56,280 bases of DNA from DATDEW01 sp046590205 (GCA_046590205.1 JBKJTT010000085.1:1-56280), one strand, 5' to 3'; numbered from the stretch's first letter, positions 9,285-18,256 are shown. Notes: generated from the letters alone by a model not told the origin. Program-made: numbers and translations.

Positions 9285-10079
9285 ATGATCACAGATTCTT
9301 TCTCATACTCGGTTACAAATCATATCGCACGAGTCCGCTTCGCCAGAGCGAAGACGCTAAACTCGCTGACCTTTAAGGTCTATCGCGATCTCACAGACCT
9401 TATGTATCAGCTTCGTTTTGATGACGGCGTAAAGGTCGTCGTTATTGAGGGGGAAGGAAAGGGATTCTGCTCGGGCGGTGATGTTCATGAAATCATCAGC
9501 GAACTCATCAAGCGCGATGTTAAAGGTCTGCTTGAATTCACCCGCATGACTGGTGAACTCGTCACAAATATGCGTCTTTTAGAAAAGCCCATCATTGCTT
9601 CTATTAATGGTATTGCCGCAGGTGCCGGGGCAGTTATTTCTTTGGCATCGGATTTTCGGATTATGGCAAAGGAAGCGAACATTGCATTCCTCTTTCAGAA
9701 AGTTGGACTGACGGCAGCCGACATGGGAGCCGTTTTCCTGCTTCCGAAAGTTATCGGTACTGCACGAGCAACAGAGTATCTTATGCTCGGAGATAAAATA
9801 TCAAGTGAAGAGTGTTACCGAATCGGATTAGCGAATAAGGTCGTCGAGCTGGATAAGCTCGAAGAAGAGACGATGGCACTTGCGACTCGTCTTGCCGAAA
9901 GTGCTTCGCTTGCACTCGGACTGACCAAACGCCTGATCAATAATGAATGGCACATGGACCTCACAGGAGCCATCGAACAGGAAGCAACAGCACAAGCCCT
10001 CATGATGCTCACCGAAGACCATAAGGAATTCCACAGAGCATTCAGCGAAAAACGTCAACCAAAGTTTACCGGCAAATAA
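9285..10079 (+). CDS. Crotonase-superfamily acyl-CoA hydratase/isomerase, canonical glutamates absent
   Basis: A 264-residue protein with the full crotonase fold. Oxyanion-hole elements are present: FCSGGDV and INGIAAGAGA. However, the two catalytic Glu of classical enoyl-CoA hydratase are missing: the first position falls in GAGAV (Val) and the second in FQKVGL (Lys). Instead the loop reads VGLTAADMGAVFLLPKVIG, with an Asp, like crotonases described as enoyl-CoA hydratase/isomerases with the GL..ADMG..LLPR pattern. It is therefore a CoA-thioester enzyme of unclear reaction; isomerase or hydrolase chemistry is as likely as hydration. The gene ends at TAATG, overlapping the gmk start by 1 base. 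No beta-oxidation genes are nearby. Confidence 0.85.
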   Translation: MITDSFSYSVTNHIARVRFARAKTLNSLTFKVYRDLTDLMYQLRFDDGVKVVVIEGEGKGFCSGGDVHEIISELIKRDVKGLLEFTRMTGELVTNMRLLEKPIIASINGIAAGAGAVISLASDFRIMAKEANIAFLFQKVGLTAADMGAVFLLPKVIGTARATEYLMLGDKISSEECYRIGLANKVVELDKLEEETMALATRLAESASLALGLTKRLINNEWHMDLTGAIEQEATAQALMMLTEDHKEFHRAFSEKRQPKFTGK

Positions 10080-10630
10080 TGAAGCAGCTCATTGTCATAT
10101 CAGCGCCCTCTGGTGCAGGAAAGACTACTATCACCAAACGTATCCTCGAAAAGCATCAGGATAAGTTGACCTTTAGCATCTCTGCTACTACCCGCAAGAT
10201 GCGAGAAGGAGAACGAGATGGAGTTGACTACTATTTTCTCACTAAAGAAGATTTTCTGCATAAGATAAAAGAGAACGAGCTTATCGAGTATGAACAGATA
10301 TTTGACAACTACTACGGCACTCTCGTCTCGGAAATAGACAGAGCAAAAGAACAAGGAAAAAGTTTGATATTTGATATTGATGTCAAGGGTGGTATCTCAA
10401 TTCGCAACAGGTTCCAAAAGGATTGCTTGCTTATTTTCATTGCACCTCCCTCAATAGAAGTGTTGCGTGAACGGCTAACAAATCGTGGGACTGAAACCGA
10501 GGAAGTCATCGAACGCCGACTAGCCCGAGCAAAGATGGAGATGGAAATGGCGGAAGTCTATGATAATGTTGTAGTTAATGACGACCTCGAGCATGCAACC
10601 TTCCAGGTTGAGCATCTGATATTTCAATAA
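10079..10630 (+). CDS. gmk: Guanylate kinase
   Basis: A 183-residue protein of normal length. It phosphorylates GMP to GDP with ATP. The P-loop APSGAGKT is at 9-16. The GMP-binding region SATTRKMREGERDGVDYYF and the lid with RRLARAKMEMEMA are present, as is the conserved IFDIDVKGG strand. Its ATG overlaps the stop of the crotonase gene by one base, so the two are probably co-translated. The following 190 bases hold no gene. Confidence 0.96.
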   Translation: MKQLIVISAPSGAGKTTITKRILEKHQDKLTFSISATTRKMREGERDGVDYYFLTKEDFLHKIKENELIEYEQIFDNYYGTLVSEIDRAKEQGKSLIFDIDVKGGISIRNRFQKDCLLIFIAPPSIEVLRERLTNRGTETEEVIERRLARAKMEMEMAEVYDNVVVNDDLEHATFQVEHLIFQ

Positions 10631-10791
10631 ATTCATTTCTTAGCGTTTTGCGCCGCGGAGTGATAGTCATACTTTTACCAGTTATCTACAAAAATAGCAG
10701 AAAGTTTGAATCTGCATATGATCTCTTGTGCTAAATGGATTTAACTGTGGGGGGAATCGGACGAACGAGAATAGTTGAGTTTTAAGCAAGA

Positions 10792-10815
10792 AAAAGCCGC
10801 ATAAATGCAGCTTTT
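10792..10815 (-). terminator. Terminator of the initiator tRNA gene
   Basis: A 10-bp stem (10792-10801 with 10806-10815, one G-T pair) with a 4-base loop ends on the minus strand in TTTTTC. It begins 5 bases after the tRNA 3' end. Confidence 0.75.
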
Positions 10816-10819
10816 GTAG

Positions 10820-10892
<73 letters not shown>

Positions 10893-10934
10893 ATCATTTG
10901 GGAGCGTTACAACACGCATTTACAGGCAAGGTTC

Positions 10935-11432
10935 CTAATCAATCGCCTCCCAATCATACCTCTGCTCAATAGCTCGGATGCCAAAAGTCACTGATTCTCT
11001 TTCCTGGGTAAGGTGAAATCCTGATGAAGTATAGAGCTTTGTCGCTACACGTAGCTCACCAGCTGTCCACAAGTATGCCTTTTTATAGCCGCATGTCGTT
11101 ACAAAATCCATTGCAGACGACCACAGCTTTTTTCCTAAGCCAATGCCTCGATATTGTGGCTCAATATAGAAGTAGCGGAGTTGGGCTGATTCTCCGCGTG
11201 ACTTTACCAGAACAGAGCCGATAATTTTTCCTTCATGCTCTGCTATCCAAATATGATTTTTAGCAATATCATACTCACGATAGAATTCGTGAAGCGCTGC
11301 TGCAACGTAAGATTCAAAACCAACACCCCATCCGTACTCTTGGGCATAGAGTACTCCATGGCGTGAAGTAATATGTCCAATATCGCCGGGTTGAAGTTCG
11401 GTGCGAATAGTAATATCTTCAAGAGTAATCAT
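10935..11432 (-). CDS. GNAT-family N-acetyltransferase
   Basis: A 165-residue protein using the ATG at 11432; a TTG 18 bases upstream is the only alternative and seems unlikely. The acetyl-CoA binding signature is YFYIEPQYRGIGLGKKLW (Q/RxxGxG/A motif with GIGLG), preceded by GSVLVKSRGESAQL and followed by YLWTAGELRVATKLYTSSGF. The N-terminus (TSRHGVLYAQEYGWG) matches GNAT domains often found fused to MarR regulators, but the MarR part is absent here. The acceptor is unknown. It lies between the tRNA and the phosphate operon terminator, on the same strand as both. Confidence 0.85.
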   Translation of the reverse strand: MITLEDITIRTELQPGDIGHITSRHGVLYAQEYGWGVGFESYVAAALHEFYREYDIAKNHIWIAEHEGKIIGSVLVKSRGESAQLRYFYIEPQYRGIGLGKKLWSSAMDFVTTCGYKKAYLWTAGELRVATKLYTSSGFHLTQERESVTFGIRAIEQRYDWEAID

Positions 11433-11461
11433 ATTACTACTAACATACAATGATAAACAAA

Positions 11462-11484
11462 AAAAGCCGCAGAGTGCGGCTTTT
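11462..11484 (-). terminator. Terminator of the pst-phoU operon
   Basis: A perfect 10-bp stem (11462-11471 with 11475-11484) with a GAG loop and A/T flanks, so it could work in both directions. On the minus strand it lies 16 bases after the phoU stop. Confidence 0.85.
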
Positions 11485-11499
11485 ATATGTAGTAAATCA

Positions 11500-12198
11500 T
11501 TATTTACTTAGTAGATCCTGCCCTTGATGCTTCATCATCTTCGCTTCAACGATAAAGATAACATCTTCGGCGATGTTCGTCGCATGGTCCGCAAGACGTT
11601 CGATATGGCGCAAGAGTGACATGATATGAGCGCATGGCTCGATTTGCACAGGATCTTTTTTCATCTCCGCGATAAGATCATCGAAGGCATCACGTGCTAT
11701 TTTATCAACTGCATCATCACGTTCAAAAATAGAACGGGCAAGCTCGGCATCGTTATTGATGAATGCATCAAATGCATCGCGGAACATCTTGTGTGCAGCT
11801 GGAAGCATTTCTTTGACGCCCACACGCTCTAATAAATGTGTCGAACCTTCGAGTTTATCTGCACGCTCTGCAAGGTTTACTGCAATGTCACCAATGCGCT
11901 CGAACTCGGAATCAATGCGCATCGCACCGATGAGTAAACGCAGATCAACAGCGACCGGCTGTGAAAGCGCAAGAATACGTTGACAAAGCGCATCGATCAT
12001 CAGATCGTATTCATTGACACGAACCTCACGCTTCATAACAAAACGAGCAGACTCAAGGTCAGAATCAAGCACTGCCTTTGACGCAAGCTCAACCTGCTCA
12101 TCAACAAGTGAGCCCATGCGTATCAGAAGTGCGCGGAGCTTCTCGAGTTCATCCTCGAAATGGCGATGGATGCGAGGTGCTGAATAAGGTGTTTCCAT
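11500..12198 (-). CDS. phoU: Phosphate transport regulator PhoU
   Basis: A 232-residue all-helical protein made of two PhoU repeats; RIDSEFERIGDIAVNLAERA and RHIERLADHATNIAED carry the conserved E..R..D metal-binding signatures of the two three-helix bundles. The ATG at 12198 sits one base after the pstB stop; a TTG at 12207 inside pstB is possible but less likely. PhoU links the Pst transporter to the phosphate-sensing histidine kinase and dampens uptake when phosphate is plentiful. No kinase or response regulator gene is next to this operon. Confidence 0.96.
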   Translation of the reverse strand: METPYSAPRIHRHFEDELEKLRALLIRMGSLVDEQVELASKAVLDSDLESARFVMKREVRVNEYDLMIDALCQRILALSQPVAVDLRLLIGAMRIDSEFERIGDIAVNLAERADKLEGSTHLLERVGVKEMLPAAHKMFRDAFDAFINNDAELARSIFERDDAVDKIARDAFDDLIAEMKKDPVQIEPCAHIMSLLRHIERLADHATNIAEDVIFIVEAKMMKHQGQDLLSK

Positions 12199-12199
12199 A

Positions 12200-13060
12200 T
12201 TATCCAAATCTTCCTGTTATATAATCTTCAGTTTGTTTTTTCTGGGGGTTGGTAAACATATCTCTTGTATCACCTGCCTCGATAAGCTCACCCATATAGA
12301 AGAATGCAGTTATATCGCTCACGCGAGCAGCTTGTTGCATATTATGGGTAACGATGATGATCGTATATTCTTTCTTGAGTTCAAAGATAAGTTCTTCAAT
12401 CTTAGCCGTCGAGATCGGGTCAAGTGCGCTGGCAGGTTCATCCATCAAAAGTACTTCCGGTCCCGTTGCAAGGGCGCGAGCGATACACAGACGTTGCTGC
12501 TGACCACCGGATAACCCAAGTGCAGAATAATGCAAACGATCTTTTACTTCTTCCCAAAGAGCAGCATGTTTTAAGCTACGTTCAACAATTTCATTAAGAG
12601 TGTTCTTATCGTTTTCACCAAGTATCTTCGGTCCGTACGAAACATTTTCCCATATAGACTTTGGGAATGGATTTGATTTCTGGAATACCATACCCACACG
12701 TTTACGAAGCTCAACGACATCAAGCTGTTTATCATAGATGTTGATACCATCAACAAGCACTTCACCCTCGACACGACAACCGAGTATTGTATCGTTCATG
12801 CGGTTGATCGTCCGCAAGTATGTTGACTTCCCACAACCCGACGGACCGATAAATGCCGTTACATGGTTAATCGGTATCTCAAGCGACACCTTCGAAAGCG
12901 CTTGCTTTGCGCCATACCAAAGATCAAGATTTTTTGTCGAGACCTTCGTCGGAGATGTCTTCTTTATTTGTGTTGTATCAACCGGGCGTACTTCCGTGCG
13001 AAAGCCAATTTGCTCGTTTCGCTCTTCTGATGCGGGTTGTGTTAGTACATCTTGTGACAT
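12200..13060 (-). CDS. pstB: Phosphate ABC transporter ATP-binding protein PstB
   Basis: A 286-residue ATPase. The Walker A GPSGCGKST is at 72-80, the signature is LSGGQQQRL and Walker B is VLLMDEPASALDP. TKNLDLWYGAKQAL and IKKTSPTKV give an N-terminal extension of about 40 residues beyond most PstB proteins (usually about 250-260). The PstB-specific NRMND and VGMVFQK..PFPKSI segments are present. It energises phosphate import through PstC and PstA. Confidence 0.97.
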   Translation of the reverse strand: MSQDVLTQPASEERNEQIGFRTEVRPVDTTQIKKTSPTKVSTKNLDLWYGAKQALSKVSLEIPINHVTAFIGPSGCGKSTYLRTINRMNDTILGCRVEGEVLVDGINIYDKQLDVVELRKRVGMVFQKSNPFPKSIWENVSYGPKILGENDKNTLNEIVERSLKHAALWEEVKDRLHYSALGLSGGQQQRLCIARALATGPEVLLMDEPASALDPISTAKIEELIFELKKEYTIIIVTHNMQQAARVSDITAFFYMGELIEAGDTRDMFTNPQKKQTEDYITGRFG

Positions 13061-13072
13061 AAATAATAGATG

Positions 13073-13990
13073 TTAATTTGCTTTATTCTTATTACGTACA
13101 CGTGAGCGAAGCAAGACGGCTGTCAAGTTCAACGTAAACGTTAACCCAAGCAGAACAAGTGTAGTCGTGTACTGCAATGGGATCGTCTTATCTACGTTCG
13201 CTGATTGTGTAGAGAGAATAAAAATATGATACCCTAAGTGCATGAACTGATCTGTTACTGCACCCGGAAGCTGCGGTAAGAAGAACGCTGCGCCGGTGAA
13301 AAGAATTGGAGCTACTTCGCCTGCCCCGCGGCTGATAGCAAGAATCATACCTGTCAAAATGCCCGAAAATGAACCGGGCAGTACAATCTTCCAAATTGTC
13401 TGGAGCTTCGTTGCACCAAGTGCAAGCGAAGCATCGCGTAAATCTCGTGGTACAGTGCGAATAGCTTCTTCGACCGACACAATAACAACAGGTAGAGTCA
13501 GAAGCCCCATTGTCATTGAAGCCCACATAATGTTCGGCTGTGCCCACTCTAATGAACCCGGATGTAAAACCGAATCTATACTTCCGCCTACGAACTGAAC
13601 AAAGAACCCAAGTCCGAAAAGTCCAAATACGATAGACGGAATACTGGCAAGCGTATTCACGGCAAATCGTATCACTCGTGCGAAGACAGATGTTTCTTTT
13701 GCATATTCAGAAAGGAAAATTGCAGTTACTGTCCCCAGTGGTACAGCCATGAGTGACATTAAGAGCGTCATTATGACAGTACCGATGATAGCGGGATAGA
13801 TACCGCCCTCCATCATACCTTCCCGAGGTTCTTCGGTAAGGAATTCCCATGAGAGACGTTCAACACCGCCAGCAACGATTGAATAGACAACGACGAGCAC
13901 AATAGCCACGATCGTAAATGCTGAAAGCATTGTCAGTGATTGCGCTATCTTATCGCCGAGTTGGCTTCGTTTTTGAAATACTTCCTTCAT
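13073..13990 (-). CDS. pstA: Phosphate ABC transporter permease PstA
   Basis: A 305-residue inner-membrane permease with six predicted membrane segments. The binding-protein-dependent transport loop is present as RDASLALGATKLQTIWKIVLP (EAA motif), and the segment after TM1 reads ILSWEFLTEEPREGMMEGGIYPAIIGT, typical of PstA (WEFLTE.PR..M..GGI.PAI.GT). It starts 2 bases after the pstC stop. Confidence 0.96.
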   Translation of the reverse strand: MKEVFQKRSQLGDKIAQSLTMLSAFTIVAIVLVVVYSIVAGGVERLSWEFLTEEPREGMMEGGIYPAIIGTVIMTLLMSLMAVPLGTVTAIFLSEYAKETSVFARVIRFAVNTLASIPSIVFGLFGLGFFVQFVGGSIDSVLHPGSLEWAQPNIMWASMTMGLLTLPVVIVSVEEAIRTVPRDLRDASLALGATKLQTIWKIVLPGSFSGILTGMILAISRGAGEVAPILFTGAAFFLPQLPGAVTDQFMHLGYHIFILSTQSANVDKTIPLQYTTTLVLLGLTFTLNLTAVLLRSRVRNKNKAN

Positions 13991-13992
13991 CG

Positions 13993-15408
13993 TTACTTAC
14001 CTTGAATACGTTTGATGAGGCGTTTGCGAATATAGAACTCTACAATAGAGTTCAACGTGAACGTAAATACAAAGAGCATTGCTCCAAGCAAGAAGAGCAC
14101 ATTGTAATGCTCATCACCAAATACTACTTCTGCCATTTCCGCACCGATCGTTGCTGCAAATGTACGGACCGGCTCAAACGGATCAGCCGTTGACATTGCT
14201 GCATTACCTGTTGCCATAAGAGCGATCATCGTCTCGCCGAACGCTCTGCCAAAACCAAGAATGAGCGAAGCGAACACACCGGGGATGGCAGCCGGAAGCA
14301 CTACGCGCGCGGCTGTCTGCCATCTGGTTGCACCGAGTGCCGTAGATGCATCACGAAGCGGCTGTGGTACTGCGGTTAAAGCATCTTCACTAATCGTATA
14401 CACAATCGGTATAACAGCAAGCCCCATTGCGATACCACCAATGAAGGAGTTCAAGCGGTATGTTGTGCCAAGAATATCTTGGAAGAAGGTAGCCATTACG
14501 ATAAGAGCAAAAAATCCGATAACAACGCTCGGAAAACCGGCAAGAAGTTCTATTACGGGTTTAATTATTTCGCGAAGACGTCGCGGAGCGAACATACTTG
14601 TATAGAGTGCAGCCATGATCGCTATCGGAGCGGCAAAGAGCAATGCTATAAGAGTAGTCTTGAGCGAACCAAAGAACAGCGGTATGAGTCCATACTTTGG
14701 GACATCAGAAACCGGCTGCCAAATTGAACCGGTGAACATCGTGCCGAGCGAGGTAGCATCCTTTCGCATCTCGGCGTTCTTTACTTCCTCTAAAGCAGCA
14801 CGATCTGATTCAGCTTTTGCGGCGGCAAGTTCGGCAGGGTCAACAGAGGCAGGTTCAGGAGCAACTTCTGTTTTGGGAGCTTCTGACTTTGGCGCAGATT
14901 CATCGGCTAGTGGATCGTAGACTTCTTGCTCTACTTTCCCTTTATCTTGGAAAGAGGTATTACCCTCTCCCTTTGCAGGTGTTTCTGTTTTCTTTGTAGC
15001 AGGAGCTTCGTCAGCGAGCGGGTCATAGACTTCTTGCTCTACTTTTCCCTTATCTTGAAAGGAAGTCTTTTCGTCTGTTTTTTTTGCAGCAGGTTTTTCG
15101 TCCGCAAGAGGGTCGTAGACTTCTTGCTCCATGCTTGATGAACCGCCAACAGATGATGCACCTGATTCAGACTCCTGGGTTGAAGATGTAGATTGTTCAG
15201 AATGTACACCATGACCCTCTGTGGTGCCAAAGAAAATCGGAGATGCTTCGCGGAAAACAAATATAAAGATAAGTACGATCGCCGCGATAGAGATGAACGA
15301 AAGCCCTTTTATCAAGGACTCGATCACCGTTTCGAGAATATTCCGCTTCTTGCCGTAGCGAAGCGGTTCTCTCTCCTTTGGGTTCAGTATTACCTTATTG
15401 TTAGACAT
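13993..15408 (-). CDS. pstC: Phosphate ABC transporter permease PstC with a long repeat-bearing insertion
   Basis: A 471-residue protein, against about 300 for typical PstC. TM1 lies at about residues 35-55 (FISIAAIVLIFIFVF, then REASPIFFG, the normal PstC start). An insertion of about 170 residues follows, rich in Ser, Glu, Lys and Pro and predicted to be disordered. It holds three copies of EQEVYDPLADE, two of them followed after a variable linker by SFQDKGKV (repeat periods 30 and 36 residues). Conventional PstC then resumes with MFTGSIWQPVSDVPKYGLIPLFFGSL and the EAA loop RDASTALGATRWQTAARVVLP. By topology the insertion should face the periplasm. The permease core looks intact. Confidence 0.93.
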   Translation of the reverse strand: MSNNKVILNPKEREPLRYGKKRNILETVIESLIKGLSFISIAAIVLIFIFVFREASPIFFGTTEGHGVHSEQSTSSTQESESGASSVGGSSSMEQEVYDPLADEKPAAKKTDEKTSFQDKGKVEQEVYDPLADEAPATKKTETPAKGEGNTSFQDKGKVEQEVYDPLADESAPKSEAPKTEVAPEPASVDPAELAAAKAESDRAALEEVKNAEMRKDATSLGTMFTGSIWQPVSDVPKYGLIPLFFGSLKTTLIALLFAAPIAIMAALYTSMFAPRRLREIIKPVIELLAGFPSVVIGFFALIVMATFFQDILGTTYRLNSFIGGIAMGLAVIPIVYTISEDALTAVPQPLRDASTALGATRWQTAARVVLPAAIPGVFASLILGFGRAFGETMIALMATGNAAMSTADPFEPVRTFAATIGAEMAEVVFGDEHYNVLFLLGAMLFVFTFTLNSIVEFYIRKRLIKRIQGK

Positions 15409-15424
15409 ACTTTCTATAAACTCG

Positions 15425-15457
15425 TAAGAGAGGGTGGCGAATGCCTACCCTCTCTTA
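15425..15457 (-). terminator. Hairpin between pstS and pstC, probable attenuator
   Basis: An 11-bp stem (15425-15435 with 15447-15457) with an inner GGC/GCC pairing is GC-rich and stable. It lies 25 bases after the pstS stop and 17 bases before the pstC start. The minus-strand T run after it is short, so it probably acts as a partial terminator or 3' stabiliser, letting pstS be expressed above the membrane components. Confidence 0.6.
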
Positions 15458-15482
15458 GAAAAAGTCTGATATATGTAAACCC

Positions 15483-16316
15483 TTACTTTACAGGGAAGAA
15501 GCCCTCGTTCGTGACGATCTTCTGTCCTTCATCACCGACTACCCATTTCAAGAATTCCTTCATATCACCATTTGGCTTTTCACGGAGATAGAAAAATAAG
15601 TAACGTGTAACTGGGTAAACACCACTTGCAACATTCGCTGGTGTTGGTAAGTATGCCGTGCCTGAACTGCCTTTGCGGACTGCACATTCTTTAATTCCTT
15701 TTGCATACCCTGCACCGCCGTAACCGATACCATTCGGGTCTTTCTTAACTGCATTCACAACTGCTGCTGTACCGGGAAGCGTCTGGGTATTGCTTGCGAA
15801 GTCAGCACCGCCAAGTACGTTATCTTTGAAGAAAACGTAGGTACCGGAGTTGTTCTCACGACCATAAAGAATAATATCCTCATCTTTACCGCCGAGCTGT
15901 TTCCAGTTTGTGATCGTACCGGTATAGATACCTTTGATTTGCTCGAAACTCAATTCCTTTAAAGGGTTTGACTCATTGAGGTAGACAGCAAGTCCGTCTT
16001 TTGCGGTGCGTATCTCGATACCTGTTGTACCATAACGTGATCGAAGTTTTACTTTCTCTGCATCTTTCATCGGACGGCTTGATGCACAGATATCTGTCGT
16101 GCCATTGATAAGTGCGCTGATGCCTGTTCCTGAACCGCCGCCTGTAACTTGAATGCGGATGTTCGGATTTTGCTTCATGTACTTTTCTGCCCAACGTTGG
16201 CAGAGCTGAACCATCGTATCAGAACCCTTTACCGTGATCACCGATGCCGGTGAAAAGAAGCCGACCATCGTCGTCGAGATGATAAGTGCGGCAAATGTGT
16301 ATAGTGCTTTTTTCAT
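15483..16316 (-). CDS. pstS: Phosphate-binding protein PstS
   Basis: A 277-residue periplasmic protein with a signal peptide (MKKALYTFAALIISTTMVGFF). The phosphate-binding segments are present: ITVKGSDTM, VTGGGSGTGISALINGTTDI, GRENNSGTYVFFKD and the GIGYGGAGYA region. It binds phosphate in the periplasm and hands it to PstCA. It lacks a lipobox, so it is soluble. It sits 45 bases after the porin gene and before the hairpin that separates it from pstC. Confidence 0.95.
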   Translation of the reverse strand: MKKALYTFAALIISTTMVGFFSPASVITVKGSDTMVQLCQRWAEKYMKQNPNIRIQVTGGGSGTGISALINGTTDICASSRPMKDAEKVKLRSRYGTTGIEIRTAKDGLAVYLNESNPLKELSFEQIKGIYTGTITNWKQLGGKDEDIILYGRENNSGTYVFFKDNVLGGADFASNTQTLPGTAAVVNAVKKDPNGIGYGGAGYAKGIKECAVRKGSSGTAYLPTPANVASGVYPVTRYLFFYLREKPNGDMKEFLKWVVGDEGQKIVTNEGFFPVK

Positions 16317-16361
16317 AATAGAATAACTCTCTTTCTGTTGCTTTCTTTGATTATCTCTGTA

Positions 16362-17930
16362 TTAAAAAATGTACTGTGTGCGGAAGGTAAAGCGGTTATC
16401 CTTCGGGTCACCTACGATAACATCGCCGGTCTTTGTATATTCCTCAAGCATAGGCATATCAACGTTAAACATAACGCGAAGCGAACCGCCGATAAAAGCA
16501 TTTACTGCTATCGTTAGCGTATTTGTTGCTAAGTCGCCGCCGAAGTCACCGTTCGTCTTGATGTAGGTATAACCATTAATTTTTGCAATACTTGCAGCGT
16601 CAGTACCGGTGAAGTTCGTGTTCGGATCCCACATGTCATAACGAACAACAAACTGAAAATCTGATGTAATGTTCTGTACAAGCATAGCATACATACCCAT
16701 AACGCTCTTCTTTACAAGTACACCTGTTGGTGCGCCAAGAGCTGCGGTGTCAGCCGAGCTATAAAGAGCAGATGTGCCATAAAATGGCTGCGTACCTGTA
16801 TAAAGCTCACCTTTAATGATCGTACCACCAAATGGAAGGATCGAAAGATAAAGTTGAATATCACCGCCAAGGATCGTACGGTTGTTATTGAAAAGCCCTG
16901 ACGATGCATATCCTCTGGTGTTAAATGAGTGTGGTGTGTCTCCATCTTTCGAAAGAACGAGTGCGCCTTTATCACCGCTATACTCTGCGACTACATTTGA
17001 TATTGGTGTGATACCACCAATTGACCATGAAGCACCAATATCGAACGAGAACTCATCAGAGATTAAGAACGGGAAGCGAAGATGTCCGATGAATTCTTTC
17101 TTGTTCTGCTGGATAGCACTTGCTGTGGTATATGCTGTTGTTTGAGCAGCGAGCAGGGGGTTGATCTTTCCTCCGATGTACGCCGAATCAGTTGCACCAG
17201 CAGCAGGCGGCGTTCCTGCTAGTGCACCAATAACTGCACCAGACCCAAAGAACAACTGGCTTGTAGCTCCGGCTATAGCAGGAACAGGTCCTTTACCGAA
17301 ATTATCAGTACCGTTAAAGATACCCATTTCAAGAACAGGTGTGATACCGCCAAAGGTCGGTGAATATAATACTTGCAAACCAAGATCGCGCTCACCGTTA
17401 AAGAGGCGATTCTCGGCAGTTGAACGTTCTGCTACTTCGCGTGCACTTGATGAATACGCAATTTCATAACCGAATGGACGGTTCATCGAACCGAGCTGCA
17501 ATGCAAGCTCCGGCATTTGCGAGTATGAATTACCGAATACATTCCACGTTGCATAGACTTCGCGGATCGAGACACCTGTCTCGATAATATCAGGATAGAT
17601 CACTGCGCTGACGCTTCCTGTTGTACCTTCGATAAGAGTCGTATGCGTAAATTTGATGCGTCCGCGACGGATCTGGAAGTAGTTGCGCGTATTGAACTGA
17701 TTGCCGAGTGAATCAATATCCTGCCATAACCACTGTGGCTGGACGTAACCGGATATCCTCATTTGGTTGAGCTTCGAGACAGAAGCTTCGAGCGTCAAAA
17801 TGCGTTCATTGTGCCCCTCGACCTTGCTCTCAAGCTCTGAAGCGCCCGTTTCTTCCTGTGCGGAAGAAAGTGTTGCAGCAAGTGCAAGAATCATACATGC
17901 GAGAGAAATTCGCGTAAGTAATTTGTGCAT
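16362..17930 (-). CDS. Outer-membrane porin, probably phosphate-selective (OprP/OprO-like)
   Basis: A 522-residue protein. A signal peptide (cleavage after SSAQ, about residue 25) is followed by a short heptad region (ELESKVEGHNERILTLEASVSKLNQ), then RISGYVQPQWLW...YFQIRRGRIKF, typical of porin families with an N-terminal trimerising coiled coil. The rest is alternating beta sequence ending in FRTQYIF; the terminal Phe is the outer-membrane sorting signal. It is the first gene of the phosphate operon, 45 bases before pstS, which supports a role in moving phosphate across the outer membrane. The OprP assignment is by context; no anion-binding Lys ladder was verified. Confidence 0.85.
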   Translation of the reverse strand: MHKLLTRISLACMILALAATLSSAQEETGASELESKVEGHNERILTLEASVSKLNQMRISGYVQPQWLWQDIDSLGNQFNTRNYFQIRRGRIKFTHTTLIEGTTGSVSAVIYPDIIETGVSIREVYATWNVFGNSYSQMPELALQLGSMNRPFGYEIAYSSSAREVAERSTAENRLFNGERDLGLQVLYSPTFGGITPVLEMGIFNGTDNFGKGPVPAIAGATSQLFFGSGAVIGALAGTPPAAGATDSAYIGGKINPLLAAQTTAYTTASAIQQNKKEFIGHLRFPFLISDEFSFDIGASWSIGGITPISNVVAEYSGDKGALVLSKDGDTPHSFNTRGYASSGLFNNNRTILGGDIQLYLSILPFGGTIIKGELYTGTQPFYGTSALYSSADTAALGAPTGVLVKKSVMGMYAMLVQNITSDFQFVVRYDMWDPNTNFTGTDAASIAKINGYTYIKTNGDFGGDLATNTLTIAVNAFIGGSLRVMFNVDMPMLEEYTKTGDVIVGDPKDNRFTFRTQYIF

Positions 17931-17975
17931 TGGTTATAGAGTAAGATATAAAACTGAAAGCCATTTTCAGGAATG

Positions 17976-17983
17976 CAAAATTA
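17976..17983 (-). promoter_or_regulatory. Possible -7 promoter element of the phosphate operon
   Basis: Read on the minus strand this is TAATTTTG, a full match to TAnnTTTG, and it lies 46 bases before the porin ATG. No clear TTTG box was found 19-21 bases upstream, so this is a suggestion. No E. coli-type Pho box was recognised either. Confidence 0.4.
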
Positions 17984-18120
17984 TTACTTAAACGTTATCT
18001 GGATGTTACGTGCATATTATGAAATTATTACTAACAATAGGCCTGTCCCGACAGGGCTATTATCTGCCCCGGTCTTTTGAAGCCAAAAATAATTCTCCTG
18101 CATAAGCAAACCAAGACTAT

Positions 18121-18174
18121 CAAACTTTCCCCTGTAACTCATTGATTTTATTAGAAGATAATTGTGCACCACAC
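18121..18174. repeat. Copy A of a dispersed intergenic repeat block
   Basis: Compared without gaps with 42584-42636, 35 of 53 positions agree; 17 of 18 at the left end (18123-18140) and 11 of 12 near the right end (18158-18169) are identical. Both copies lie in intergenic regions in the same orientation, each with a minus-strand TATATTTG site downstream on the plus axis. Confidence 0.5.
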
Positions 18175-18256
18175 TGGGGTTGGGGTTCATGATTCGGGGC
18201 TTGGGGATGGTTCTTAACTGTTCACTGGCTACTGACCACTAGGCACTATTCCAATG

